DNA from: Zychaea mexicana
Taxonomy: Eukaryota > Mucoromycota > Mucoromycetes > Mucorales > Lichtheimiaceae
NCBI RefSeq assembly: GCF_025766255.1
Contig: NW_026516681.1
Span: 62,001 to 126,000, forward strand
Reading direction: 5' to 3'
DNA: 64,000 nucleotides
In this document: one piece after another, positions 1 through 11,876 of the stretch
How the letters are laid out: every line of letters begins with the position of its first letter
Position numbering within the stretch: the stretch's first letter is position 1
Translations under genes and position numbers: made by a program
The notes under the pieces: generated by a model
The model's database searches: none
Told to the model about the DNA's origin: nothing
The model's input: only the letters and a program-made list of their open reading frames with translations

Positions 1-294
1 TATGTTTTCTTTTTCGCCAAGTCACCCGAGGCACCGAGTACTAATACAAACAAACACGATATGCATGAGCCTTCCCTTCCTTCCAAGCTACAGCGGCAGC
101 GATTCGGTTGTCAACGAAGCCGACACTGTCCCTCCCTCCCAATCAATCCGTCGCCATCCCAACCGCTGTATGGCCCTCCACACCATGGCAACGACGACGA
201 CGACGACGACAGACGCGTAAGGTTTCGGGGAGTGACTGGGTCCGTTCCGACACGAAAGATTTTTTTTGTGACAATTAAAAAAACGTGGCATTAC
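1..294. other. left-edge stretch, probably intron of the first gene
   Basis: This stretch lies on the 3' side of the exon at 295-364 (minus strand) and is probably its first intron, continuing past the window edge. It holds a CGA/GAC trinucleotide run near 192-210. Several AG acceptor-like sites are present on the minus strand, but none opens a frame I can recognise. Confidence 0.3.
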
Positions 295-364
295 CAACAA
301 TAGTGGCGAAGCCCTTGAGCTCCTTAGCGACCTGGATCTGGATTTCCTGTACTGGATTGGACAT
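295..364 (-). CDS. first exon of an unidentified gene (partial)
   Basis: On the minus strand an ATG at 364-362 opens a 23-codon exon beginning MSNPVQEIQIQVAKELKG. It is followed by a good donor (TTG|GTAATG) at 294-293, and the rest of the gene would lie beyond the left edge. The upstream 370-880 is rich in pyrimidines on this strand, as expected of a leader in such fungi. The peptide looks like the amphipathic start of a small soluble protein, but I do not recognise the family. The frame also stays open upstream to about 877, so a longer N-terminus cannot be excluded, although that part is low-complexity Ser/Phe/Leu and reads like leader DNA. Confidence 0.4.
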
Positions 365-2033
365 GCTGCTGTTTAGATTGTTGGATACGCAAGACGAGGG
401 CAGGGAGGAGAAGTGTGCTGTTTGTTGAATATGAAAGAAACAAAAGGAAAAACAGAAGAGAGAGGAAGAGCAAGAATAAAAAAAGGAGGAGCGGAAAACG
501 TCCAAAAGAACCGGGAAGGAAAAAGTTGGAACTGAGTTTGGCTGACAAAGAAGGGCAAACAGGATTGTGTGCGCGTTGGGGGTGCAGTGGGTCAATGGTC
601 CATCGCAGCCTGGCAAATGCGATTGGTGGATTGCTTGCTTTTGCGCACCACCGGCCCTATCGGATTTATTCATTTCGATTATGGCATAGCTAATCTTTGC
701 GAGGCCCTCTCCTTCTCTCTTTCTGCGGGTTATTGCGGGAAAACACTGGGGGCTTTTTGTTCGTGCACACACACAATCGCTTCTCTCGCATGACGTTATC
801 GGATAAAATATAGGCTTCAAGGGATTGGCTCCACTGTAAATGATCTCATCTATCGCATTGACGACTACCACCACCACACCTGCTGCTGCTGCTGCTACTG
901 CTGCTTAGTAGAGCTGACCCTGAGCGGGGAATTTCACCTGTTTCGGCCTTCAATCAGAATCGCAATTTATTTTTCCTCGCCTTCGTTCGTTCGGGTATTT
1001 CTTAAGCTTTTGCCTATCCGATCGATAGCCTGTTGCTGCTTATGTCAACAAAAGAGAGCGCGACTAAAGTCAGAGCTAAAAAGCTTCATTACTTTCTTGC
1101 TTTCTTTGTTGCACCAATCCTTTTATGCCGAGACCAAAAGTTGGGAGGGGGGTGTTACGTGCACGACGCATATGGGAAAAAACGTTGTCTCTGCTCCTAA
1201 TTAAGACACCGACGCTTACGCATCCCATCTTGCCTAAATGCTTTTGACGCGCGTTATTGCTCTAAACTAATACGCTGCTGATAAGTTGCTGACGAAGCCC
1301 AACAACATAGTCAATGGGTTATTCATGACTGTAGTGGTAGCGAACAAGGAATTCATCTGCTCATTCTCGTTGGATATCTCTGTAACAACCGTTTTGAACA
1401 TGAGTCTGCTTTTCCTGCTTACTGGTTCCTGTGAGATGCTTTTCTGCCCGACTCGGCGTTTTTTCTTCTAATCTTTTTTTTGAACCTTATCGAATTTGGC
1501 GTTGCTGTGCGGGCAATTTTTATCTTGAGAAACCATAGTTTTGCGCGTGTTCCTTGGTGAAAGTCACTTGAATTCACGTTCACGTTTGAAAAATCTATAA
1601 GTACAAGAATTGTTTTTGTTTGTCATCGTCTTTTGCCAAACGACCCATTACTAAGCACAGTTAGCTTACTAACGGACACGTAAAAACGACATAGCGTTAT
1701 GATGGAAGTCAGCAGCAGTATTGGCGTTTCTTGATGACTAGTAGCGGTCTTTGTCTACTCTGCAGTCCCTCCGCAGATTGAAAATAAGGCGTGAGCATTT
1801 CCCAAGTGAATGAAGTGCACGTTTGCTTTTATTGATGTGGTGCGTGAATGATGCGTTGCCTCCCCTGGGAAGGATTCTTTGCAGAATATAGGGTGGGGTC
1901 GATAAATACGTTGTATGGATGGATGGATGAAGGCTCGTGCTGGGGGTGGGGGGAATATATGCAAAGGTTGGTGGTCCAAAAGAAAAGGAGAAAGGATGAG
2001 TAAGTACGGGTGTCTATTGAAAAGGACGGTGCA
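365..2033. other. intergenic: leader/promoter side of first gene, then no gene seen
   Basis: About 365-900 is the pyrimidine-rich (minus strand) presumed promoter and leader of the exon at 295-364. It includes a CTG repeat near 881-906. From about 1000 to 2033 I see only short ORFs on both strands without family motifs or paired splice sites. The right end is the 3' flank of the TLD-domain gene. Confidence 0.4.
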
Positions 2034-3714
2034 TCAGATGCGGAACCCCCACACCTCAAGTTGGATGCAGTCAAACTCTGACGTGATGGACAACGCTTCG
2101 TTCTCGAATGTTGGACATCGTTCACTGTGGCCACGTTCTAGATCGGAGTTGATCCATAATCCAAACTTGCCTTCGCTAAATTAGGGAAAGATAACGACCG
2201 CCACCGCAAAGAAGTCGATTAATAAACAGAGAACCTTGATAGAAAGAACGCAGGAATGGGATGGATCGTCACCCCCGCCATCTATTGCTTATGTTAACTT
2301 ACCCTCCACCTATTGCAATGAAGTCAGATTCGGCCAAAATCATGTACTCGTTTTTGCCAGTCCAAGCATAAACTCTGCATCGCCCCGTCTCTGGATCTTT
2401 CTTCCATAAAAAGCTATGTATGACAAGTGTTGTGTTTTGTTAGCTTAACTCTTTCGTCCGTATACTCTACACACACAGCCATACCATTCCCCTGTGCCAT
2501 AGTAGGAAGGGCTTGATTTCAGCGTTTCATTTAAAAATGCACCAAAGACCTATTCGATTTTAATTAGGCAAAAGACACCGGGACCTGGCACAACTAGATT
2601 TCGGTTTTCGTTACCTGATCATCCGCATCTTTAATGGTCAGCAAGCACGGGCCTTTATTGCTGCGCACTCGGCGATAAAGCGTTGATAAGCTTACCCCGT
2701 GCTGATCCAAGCTATACAACAACGTCCATTGAGGAGCCACTCGGAACCGCCGTGGAAGGTATGGTTTGAGCTGTCAACAATCCACAGAGTTACTTTTTCC
2801 TTTTCTGCATGAAATGGGAACGGAAAACTCCGTTTTTTATCAAGTGTTTTGTAAGTTTTACCTACCTGGTCAGCTATATCTTCTGTTAGCACAGGTACTG
2901 TATCAGGTCGACGATCTGTAAGTTTTGGTGCTGGCATAATATCCCACTCTAGGCTATTGGTATGAATTAAAGAAGTAGAAAAAGAAGAAGACGACGACGA
3001 CGACGATGGATAGGAGCTGAGTTGGCTAGCAAGTCGGGAAGCAACGTGGCTGTTGTTATTTTCGTTGTTGGTTTTACACTTGTGCTCTTCTACTGATGGC
3101 GACGGTGGAACTGCAGACGCAGCAGTGACAGTGGTGGAGATTGCGCTATTCCAAGAATCGGGTTGGTGGTCGAAATCGTACGAGTGAGAGAAAAGGTTTG
3201 AAGAGGAAAAGGTGACAGAACTTTTGGAGAGCAGTGTCGTCGGATGCGATTTTTGATGATGGTTACTGTTGTGGTGATGGTAATGGTGAGGTGTCCTTGG
3301 AGACGGACCTGTTGCTGTGCAAAGTTTAAAAAAATTAGAATTTGGGTCTAAAGTTTTGCTTTCGCAAAACGGAGTAACAACTTCGATAACCATAATGCAG
3401 CACGTACCGATGAGTTTATATAGCCACCGAGATACGATACTGCTACCATGACTGATAGCATTACTTTTACTCTTGGACATCTGATGGCTGTTGTTGGTCA
3501 AATGGTAGCTGTGATGATGGCTGTGGTAATGGCAATAATGTGTAGCTGAGCTTTGTAGTCGTCGTGTCATACTAATAATCAAAGTGCTTGATGGTGATGA
3601 TGATGATGATGATGATGATGATGGCAGACTAGGAACAAAGATTAAAACTCTGCCGATGAAAAAAGAATGTGATTGCTCGCTGATTGATGTGTTGCCTAGT
3701 TGACGCCGTTCCAT
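2034..3714 (-). CDS. OXR1: TLD-domain protein, OXR1-like (oxidation resistance)
   Basis: The TLD domain is read across five exons: 2866-3714 (probably with an internal intron at 3315-3407), 2615-2770, 2303-2413 with 2485-2549 before it, and 2034-2175. Every junction is GT-AG and the phases close. Diagnostic pieces are LTEDIADQ, LLYSLDQHGVSLSTLYRR, LLTIKDADDQVFGAF, YYGTGECFLWKK, YAWTGKNEYMI, DFIAIGGGEGKFGLWI and the C-terminal QLEVWGFRI, in the order of OXR1/TLDc proteins. The N-terminal 250 residues are low-complexity (Ser runs from a GAT repeat, His/Asn-rich), so the start at 3714 is the first ATG and not proven. The 93-nt internal segment has canonical ends (GTACGT...CACAG) but is in frame, so the product is about 409 aa (spliced) or 440 aa. 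OXR1 proteins protect against oxidative damage, and TLDc proteins bind the V-ATPase in yeast and animals. No LysM domain is seen. Confidence 0.88.
3315..3407 (-). other. probable in-frame 93-nt intron in OXR1-like gene
   Basis: The segment begins GTACGTG and ends TTTGCACAG on the minus strand and has no stop in frame. Its translation is hydrophobic and Cys-containing, unlike the flanking low-complexity linker. Removal joins KLI to ATGPSPRTP. The length is a multiple of three, so retention would not break the protein. RNA reads would decide. Confidence 0.55.
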
Positions 3715-6700
3715 TTTCAGTATGTTTTCTCTTTATATATTTTTGTATCTTTTGAACAGCCCTATTAATGAACCTTGTCCCATTTAGTTCATGCATGCAA
3801 TGCATACACCTCACATTTCTTTCCTGTGTTTCCACGTAGATGCGCTTCTCTATCATTCACCATCATGATCCATGTCGGTTTCACCCTCCTTTCGGCATGT
3901 ACATACACTTCGAGTCCCATAAAGGATATATTTAATAATCGGAAAAATAAACAAATGCTTTCTATAGCAATCAACAATGTTTAGTATTTGTTTTTGATTC
4001 TATTCCTCGTCTACTACGTACAACTTATGAAAACACTAAATCCCATAGTAGCGCTCGGTCAATATTTGTTTTTCTATAGGTGGTCCAGTTATTTTAGTCA
4101 CTGTACATGAGTGAAGAGATTGCAATATTATACTTATGGTAACGACACACCATGACTGTAAATCATGTAATGAAGATGAGTGACAGTACTATCATCCTCA
4201 TTAATACTCAATAATATCTCACAAATTAAGTTGATCGCAATCATCATTATTTTTACTGCTATAACGCTTGCTGTTTTCAAATATAGAAAGGATATGCAAC
4301 GATCTGTCTGTTTGTCGGATACACTATCCCGAAAAATATGCAGCAAAGGTGTAGGAGAAGCAGCGCATCAAGCCATCGTTGTCACCACCACAGCTTTTTG
4401 AGCGGCCCTCCTGGTCTTTTCTTATCGAGTCATAACCTTACATTCCCGCACGATGTCGCTCGACGCGTATCATCATCCAAAGCTCCTCTTTGAGCTTCCT
4501 TTTTCCTCGGAAGAACAAAAGGGTTATTTCTCCTCAGCGCTTATCCAATAATCAATAATGACAGAAAGGGTAAAAGACAAACTAGATTCCCACGAACAAA
4601 ACTTGGTCATGTGGGATAAAATAGCCTAATATAGATGATTTACATATCTGTTGTTACAGGGCAAGCCCATCCAGCTAGAAGCAAGCCTCTGTATAATCTT
4701 TCGACAGTAGGGGAACGAAAAGTTGTATAAACAAAAGCGTGCCCTCATTTATTTCCATTTGATAGTATCTGACGATGATAATGTGCTCTCCTTATTTTCG
4801 ATATTTTTTAACTTTCCATGCACGTAGCACAGGAATATATTACTATGACGATCCGTATCGCGTATATGAGCTGGTAATTGCAACACTGCGATCTCACAAC
4901 ATAAATACATCATGTATACTACGTTGGATTCTCAATGTAATCGCCAATATTAGCATCTCGAAAGTACACGACTCCGTACGTGAAAGTGATATATAGATGC
5001 ATGTAGTAATCATGTTTAGGTAGAAAAACAACTCATCGAGTAGCTGTGTAGATCGTCAAGTTCGTTTGCATGATGCACGGACTCTGTGTACTTACTTTAC
5101 ATATTTGGCAGCATGAAAAACCATATCATCAGTATCTCCTGAGTTGAGGACAAAGCTTTTCTTGTAACTGTAGGAATAGTACTCGACAATAGATCGTTAG
5201 CGACGTCTCTTTCAAAAGTATACCATATAAAATGCTCCTAATAGTTTCCAATGAGTTGTTACCTTTGTCAAGAAGAAAGTGATCTATTGAACCCCTTCCA
5301 ATATATGGTTATCATTTCTATCCGTGGATGATGTACTATCCTTTACTTATACCCTGCATTTTGCTTTCACCTTTTCCGCTCCTTCCTTTGCAGCTAGCTC
5401 CTCCTTTAACTTTAACATAAATACCAGTGAAAGAGCCAAGAATATAAGACTTTGCACCAAGTTATCCTTGGGCGTATTATGCATAGCCAAACAATTCGAT
5501 TGCTACTACTAAAGGAATGATTAGGAATAGGCGTTTATATCTCAGAGCAACAACATCATGCTATGTTAGAGATTTTTTCAAACTTTATCCTAAGTAAGCA
5601 GAAAATGCCTGACTATATAGTGCAAATGTGCAACAGTTTTGATATCTTATAGTATTCATTATGTTACATAGTCTATGCATTATTACATCGATGATTGTTG
5701 AATTAGCTATGTTAACCGCATACAATATCACGTAAACAACAAGATATGTACAGTAGTCCGATGTTCTAGTATGATTAGTTGTAATCTAAAGTAAACATGA
5801 TGGTTAGCTAATAGTGATATTTAAACGTGCATTATAAGTACACTAAGTGAAGAACCGAGAGCTGGAGCTGTTAAATAAATGTATATTGTAGAGGTGTTAA
5901 AATCGTAATAGGTTTCAATAGTGATATTCGTTTGACGAGAAGCTGCGGCTTCTTGTTGCTGATGCTCAAACATCCACCGATGCAACTACTGCGGCAGCTG
6001 TTCGCTCATGGATTTATGGTGTTTCGTCATCGCAAGCATCGCAGCCCCTATAACTGCTACTGCCGCTGGTTTCCGAGCCAATTCGTAAATGACGTATAGT
6101 TGTAGTTCTACCACCATGAGAAGTTTTACGTGCTGGAAATCAAGGTGCCGCCATCTTGTCTTATCAGATAATCCTTATATATTAGTCTCCTTTGTTGCTG
6201 TTTTCAATATTGCTGCGAATTGCTGTTGATTTGATGGGGTGTAGTGTTTGCCCATCATCGTATTGAAGACCGTACATTGGTCGCCTTCCTTCTTCGCCAA
6301 GTATAAAGTTATCGTTACATCTTCACCTTTCGATAACTTGAATCATCAGAAACAAGTAGTAGTCGATTGGCAGTTCAATGGCTGGATCTAAGGTACCGCT
6401 TACGTAAACAGTGCTCTTTCCAAAGGTACTGTACAGTAAACCAATTTCCTATTCTAACGTATCACGCGTTCAGAATTTCGAGTGTGTAATGCGCTCTAAC
6501 GAGACGATGCATGATTTCAATGAAAACAAGTGTCTGACAATAACGCTGTTATCTCCTCCATCGCCAGGTCTCATTACAAGTAATTTCCAAACTGACAATA
6601 ATGCCTCTCTCTCTCTAAGCTCTTCAAACACGAAGGATCGCTGGTATCTATACATGTCTGTTCAAAATCACCACCACGCTTCCAGCGGCAACTACTAGCG

Positions 6701-8072
6701 CCTACTCAGAAGGTATGATTGAAACTCGGATAAATGACCGCTGCCACACGGGTGTATAAGTGGTCGATGCACACACATATTATAAAAAGCACAGCGTTGC
6801 CAATAAACATGTAATCGCCACATTTATGTGCAGTGATCTTGCTTAGAGAAATATTTTGGCAACCAGGGCGTGGATTAGGAAACGAAGTGATTGCGACTGA
6901 AGCGATCAACCCAAAATTGCTCAAGTAGGTCGATGTCAACATTCGTGTAATGCCGATTACATAATAACGAGTATGATACATCATTATTTATTTATTAACT
7001 TGATGTTATATTTATAGAATGTGTGAGGTATGTAAATAAACGAAATACTGGAGCTTAAGTTTATATACCATATGCAGGTTTTTAATGTGTGAGAGTAGGG
7101 TTGTAGGTATTACGAGTGTCGCGCCGAAAAGGTCCATTATCCAGAGCGTATTCATGAATTGAGGTATCATAAAAGAACAAAGCCGATATCGTGTAATTGT
7201 CACAGAATAGCATTTATGTTGGTTTTGCTATTATACACCCACTCCAACTTATTTTGCTGTGGCAAGAGCAAAATGTTAGAAGATGTCTATAATACCGGAA
7301 GCAATATTTGAAAATACGCTCTAATTACATACGTATAAGAGGAAGAAACTCCTTCTGTTTGTCTGAGCTGTTCATACTATTGATGAGCCGAAAGTGTCAT
7401 AATATCAAAATGCCATTATATAATATGAGAGTATCCATACGGACATGACTATACCATTAACCCCAACACTTTCCGCAGTAAGGTTATACCGCACGCGAAG
7501 CGATTTTCACAATCGCATAGTTGTGGTTTTCGTTTTTTAGTTGGTCGCTAGTTGCCTAGCGGAAAAGAGTATATTAGGTGAGAGGCGTTATTGGAAAGAG
7601 CAAGTAAAAAGGCTCTATATCAACCGAAGAATCTGCCAGTCGCAGTAGAACTAAGGGAAGAGAAACACGAATAGAATAAGAGGCAAGAGTAACAGTAAAC
7701 ATATCCTGACGAGTACTATTTGTTATTGACCGTTGCTGCTATAGTTCTACAAGCTTCTGTGTGTGTACATATCGTACAATATATACATAAATACGTCGGT
7801 AGCAACAGCTCAGAATAGTGGATACGCGACACCTAAGCGAAGCGACTAAAGCGAAATGACAGGTGTCATCTCGCATTTACTAGGTACTAGCATAATTCCG
7901 ATTCAATTTCCCGTATACATCACGAAGAGCAGTAGCTGCGGCAAAAGACAGTAGTAAGCTCTCTTTTATTATTCGTTGCTCTAACCCAGGTTTTTACAGT
8001 GGAAAAAAGACAGACTTAGGACAAAATGACTGGGGGTAATATTTATATTAAGAGTAGCCATCAATATAGTTA
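3715..8072. other. 4.4-kb gene-poor stretch
   Basis: AT-rich DNA without a supportable gene on either strand. Open stretches are short and lack paired splice sites or family motifs. A coding-like patch on the plus strand at about 5936-6053 (reading DAQTSTDATTAAAVRSWIYG, then a stop) and a 92-codon minus ORF at 6706-6984 are the only segments with amino-acid composition like protein. They may be relics. No tRNA-like cloverleaf was found by eye. Confidence 0.4.
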
Positions 8073-8804
8073 CTACTGATCCGGCGCCAAGTTCCAGTCA
8101 GAAGTAATGACGGTCTCCTTGATCGGGTCGATCTAAAATACCGAGTGCAAATTTCGTTTGTCAGCCCTCACTCTTTGTACAAATATACTGACGAGGCCAC
8201 CTTCTCTCTCCCTCCCTCATGAAAAACTTGCCTTGAAATAAAGATAATCACTCTTTTGACGCCAGTAGTAGACTAAAAAGTATGGAGGTTGCTGTTGCTG
8301 TTGACCCGTCGCTGCCGAGGCGTCCATGGTCGGACCTTTTGTGAAAATGTTTAGTCGATACCTTTTTCGGTGTGTGTTACCAGGCTCTTTTACGCATGAT
8401 AGCTCTCTCAATAAAACCGTCCGCCTCTTACCTGGCATAAGCGGAACAGCACCGCCGCCACCTTGAGACTGCAAGGACGGCGTCAGCTCGTCTGGCTTAC
8501 CGAAGCGAGCAAGAAGGTCGGCAGCTGGTGTACCAGGTAATCCAAGTTGATCACCCAATGCCTAAAATACCACTCAACCTCAAATGTCAATGCTGTCCAT
8601 TCCTTGCTATTCACAAATAGCTCTTTTTTTAAATATCTCTTCTCTTCTCACGGTTTCTTCGCGTTTTCTTACCTTCATGACTTTGAATTTCTCACCTTCA
8701 GGTGAATCAATCGCTTCGTCATATTCACCACCTCCGTACTTGCCAGGTCGGCCACGCAATTGCTGGAATCTCTGACCAAGTGCTACAACGCTTTCGTCTG
8801 CCAT
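8073..8804 (-). CDS. conserved-looking 141-aa protein of unknown function
   Basis: Four exons on the minus strand (8673-8804, 8432-8561, 8232-8335, 8073-8132) give an exact 426-nt reading frame of 141 aa starting MADESVVALGQRFQQLRGRP. Features seen are an acidic N-terminal half, a central LGLPGTPAADLL...FGKPDELTP block, a GGGG/QQQQQ linker and the C-terminal block YFLVYYWRQKSDYLYFK followed by IDPIKETVITSDW. I have an impression of small fungal proteins with this LG.P.DE...YYWR..DYLYF pattern but no name or function, so none is assigned. No signal peptide or membrane segment is present. The last intron has a GC donor (see separate entry). It is expressed away from the CSN1 gene's 3' end, with about 0.8 kb between. 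Confidence 0.75.
8133..8231 (-). other. GC-AG intron (1 of 3)
   Basis: The minus-strand donor reads TTTCAAG|GCAAGT and the acceptor is TATTTTAG. Splicing here continues DYLYFK into IDPIKETVITSDW and a stop. The nearest GT (GCAA|GTTTTT) would give a frame that ends after about a dozen unrelated residues. No canonical alternative keeps the frame. Confidence 0.7.
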
Positions 8805-9595
8805 ATTTTCTTTTACTTTGCCAAGTTTTAAAAAAGATAAAAAGAATAGTAAGGAAAAGAATAGAGGAGAAGGAAAAAGACGCTGTACTAAGCGGATGAC
8901 AACGTATACGTTTTGCAACGCATTGTAAGATGTTCGTAGCCCCGATCCATTTTGATTGGCGGACGATGGGAAAGCTAATGCAAAAGCGGCGAGCAGTGTA
9001 ATGCGTCGTGTGCACATCGTCAACCTGACGTAGCTACGTGATAGATGAGGAACGAGCAATATTACTAAATTCAGACAATGGAGAATGCATGCAGTGCTCT
9101 CATAGGATGTCTTTTATATATTGCTTGAATCAATAATAGTAGAACTGTTCAATATGCTTCATATATCTCGTTTAACCACCAGCAAAGTGTGATTTTCGTT
9201 GTATGCATCGGTCAAAGGGGTGCACCTCTTTTTTTTGACACATAAATTTCATTCTTATACGTTCACTGTCCTGGTTTTAATATTCATGTCTTGCACAAAA
9301 TAGTTTAAAACGAACAAGTAGTGAAGGTAATGGCAACAGAGGATATAGTGTATGCCCGTTGTGCAATGTTCAATCAGTGTATAATACGGGTGAAAGAGGT
9401 AAGAAATATATACGAAACAAGAAGGAGATGTAGAAAGGTCCACATTAGCCCTAAAAATGAACTAATTGAAGCATACAAACGTAATATTACAAGTATTAAT
9501 AGCAACAAATGTCTCAGGAGCAATTCAAATTATGCAATTCTTGGGTTTTGTGTAATTGGAAAGTAACTATGTAACGCATCTATACAGAGATTTCT
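8805..9595. other. intergenic between 141-aa gene and CSN1
   Basis: Contains the pyrimidine-rich leader of the 141-aa gene on the minus strand (about 8805-8880) and the 3' flank of CSN1. ORFs here are short and without recognisable motifs. Nothing else is seen. Confidence 0.4.
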
Positions 9596-11494
9596 TTATT
9601 TGACAATCATGTCGGCACTAAGCAACTTCAAACGCAGTATCAATGCTTTGCTCGACTTTTCATAGTCGGTGCCTGCTTGCATTGAATGCTTCATGGCTCG
9701 ACGACGCTGATCGCGCTTCTTGGCATACAAGATCTGATTTTTGTAGTATGATTAGATTAGCCAGGTTGTCCTGTGCCTATGATCCTAGGAGTGAATTTGA
9801 CCACCAACCTTTTGATGACTATCAATACGAGCAGCAATACGACGGTCGCGACCAATCAATTCGGTGAGTTCGTTTTGTAATGTTGCCACATCTGTATGAA
9901 ACGCCGTGGCCATACGATTCAAGTCGACTGTGGAAAAGGGTATACAGTATTGCACCATGGCTTTCTCACGGATCAGTTGGAAAAGTTTGGGAATATGAGG
10001 TGCCAGATGAATATCTAGCAAGAAATCATTCTACCAATGACAATTGCCACCATTATTCGTATCTAAAGTTAGTTAGGCCACCCATATTCGATAATAAAAG
10101 AGAGTGGAACAAGTCTTACTCGATAACTTTCCAGTAATTCCAGGCAGGAGGCGTATTTTGAGTTGTAAAATGTATCAATCATTTCGCGCATGTGTGGCTC
10201 CAGTTCCAGATAACTCTTGAATGCTGAATTAGACAAAACCTTGTTACGCAATTCTTGCCGACTGTAAGAGGCTAAAGCGCACAAAGTACCGTACATGGCG
10301 ACGTCATTGGCTGACAGTACAGCGTTGAATGTATTGTTCATTTCAAAGGATACACCCATAAACGCGTTGGCAGCATGGACATAGGGTTCGTATTGATGCA
10401 GACTGACCAAAGCACGGCAACTGTCGAGCTTGGCTTGAACCAAGTCTTTTTTCGGCAGGTTGGGTGTGGCTTCGGCTCGAGCAACGTAGCTGCTGACATG
10501 TGTATAGTTTTCTTGATCCATATTGACCTTTGATAGTATACAAAGGGCAGAGTACATATACCAAATTAAATCGCTGCATTTAACATATGGGTAGCCACTG
10601 TGTTTACATATCACTTGCAATCAAGCATATGCTGACCACACAAAGGTATACGTCCAACATACCTGGATGACGCGGAAGCACATTTCCAGGAGTTGCTCAC
10701 TATTGGAACAATAATCGCGGGATCGGACATAGGATTTGAGTGCGTTCGCAAGATCACCGCATTGATGATAAAGCTCACCAATTCGATTTAATCCATCCTA
10801 CATAAATCGTATACACATTGAGTATCTGAAGTCTTTCAAGCCATACTATAGTAAGCAAAACATATTGTTTACCCGTGTATTTTCTTTGAGCATTGTTTTT
10901 CCACCTTTGAGCTCATTTTCCAGTTGTTCGATATTGGCCTTGTTTTCTCGGTTGGTAGTATTAATCCATGTCTGGTCAGACTCGACTGTGGGTTGGCCTC
11001 GAGTACGTAATGCCACGTTTAAAGCTTTTATACAAGTTGAATATTTTTCAGTGTCGCGCGTCGACTTTTTGATTTCGGCTGCTGCCCATGTGAGTGCTTC
11101 AACTTCGAGGCTGTTGCATTGTTTCGATATGAATATAGCTCGTTCGATCGCAGTACGCCCTTTTGGAATAATTAGTTTTTGACCGCGTAACTTTCAAAAA
11201 ATCTTGCTTCTGTGTTCATTCGTACCAGTATAGTTGCTAATGTAGGATTCGAATTCGAGATGGTTGGGTTGTCCGATAGCTTGGCTCATTTCTTGTGACG
11301 GTGTTAGATTGAGGAATGCTTGGTAGGGTGTAGTCCGGTGCGTTTTGTCAACACAGAAAGAAAAGGAAAAGGCACGACTGCGCATACGCTTTACGTGTGT
11401 GTACCTGCTGCTCCGCTAACGGAATTGCTCCATTGGGAAGCACCAACACAGCATTAATACTGTAATACATACAGAGGGTAACATCTACGGTCAT
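9596..11494 (-). CDS. CSN1: COP9 signalosome complex subunit 1
   Basis: Seven exons (11395-11494, 11226-11291, 10873-11159, 10663-10797, 10120-10527, 9809-10030, 9596-9733) give 451 aa with all phases closing. The order of blocks is that of CSN1/GPS1: LPNGAIPLAEQQ leader, FESYISNYTG then GRTAIERAIFI, the TPR-like GELYHQCGDLANALKSYVRS, the PCI region MYGTLCALASYSRQEL, LLDIHLAPHIPKLFQLIRE, FHTDVATLQNEL, and the C-terminal ARIDSHQKILYAKKRDQR. CSN1 is a PCI subunit of the complex that removes NEDD8 from cullins and acts in nucleus and cytoplasm. The first exon is less certain: its donor is CACAC|GTAAAG and the acceptor CACAAG|AAATG, and translation could begin at an internal ATG (11289). It is divergent from SPT20. 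Confidence 0.9.
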
Positions 11495-11876
11495 ATCATG
11501 CTGTTGAGTAGCACCTTGCTAGTTGACGAAAATAGCCTTAGTAGCTGTAAGCCAAAGTGTACCGTTCTTTTACTACAGACAATGAAAATGTTGCCTGTTG
11601 TTGCGTACCTCACGTATTGTGTGTCATAAAAGAACAGGAAAATATCGCAGAAACGCTATTGTCAAAGAGTAATACCGTATCACATTAAGCATATTTCAAT
11701 GAAAATTGCATTGAACTCTTTTGGATCGGTAATTGCAAGCATCTTATATGACTATCCTGCTCTGAGCTTATACCACAGGCTTGCCAGCTGCCACAGTCCC
11801 TATAAAATTAACTTCGCTTGACTCTCCCCCACACTCAACGTCTTTCTCTCCGCCCTACTTATTATATCGCTCCGCC
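11495..11876. promoter_or_regulatory. shared intergenic promoter region CSN1/SPT20
   Basis: The 382 bp between the two start codons serves divergent genes. The SPT20 side (about 11815-11876) is pyrimidine-rich (ACTCTCCCCC, TCTTTCTCTCCGCCC), as usual for leaders in this window. No specific operator is recognised. Confidence 0.4.

Noticed and set aside
11240..11255. B-box-like GGATTCGAATTCGAG
   Set aside because: It lies inside a CSN1 exon with no A box or stem nearby.
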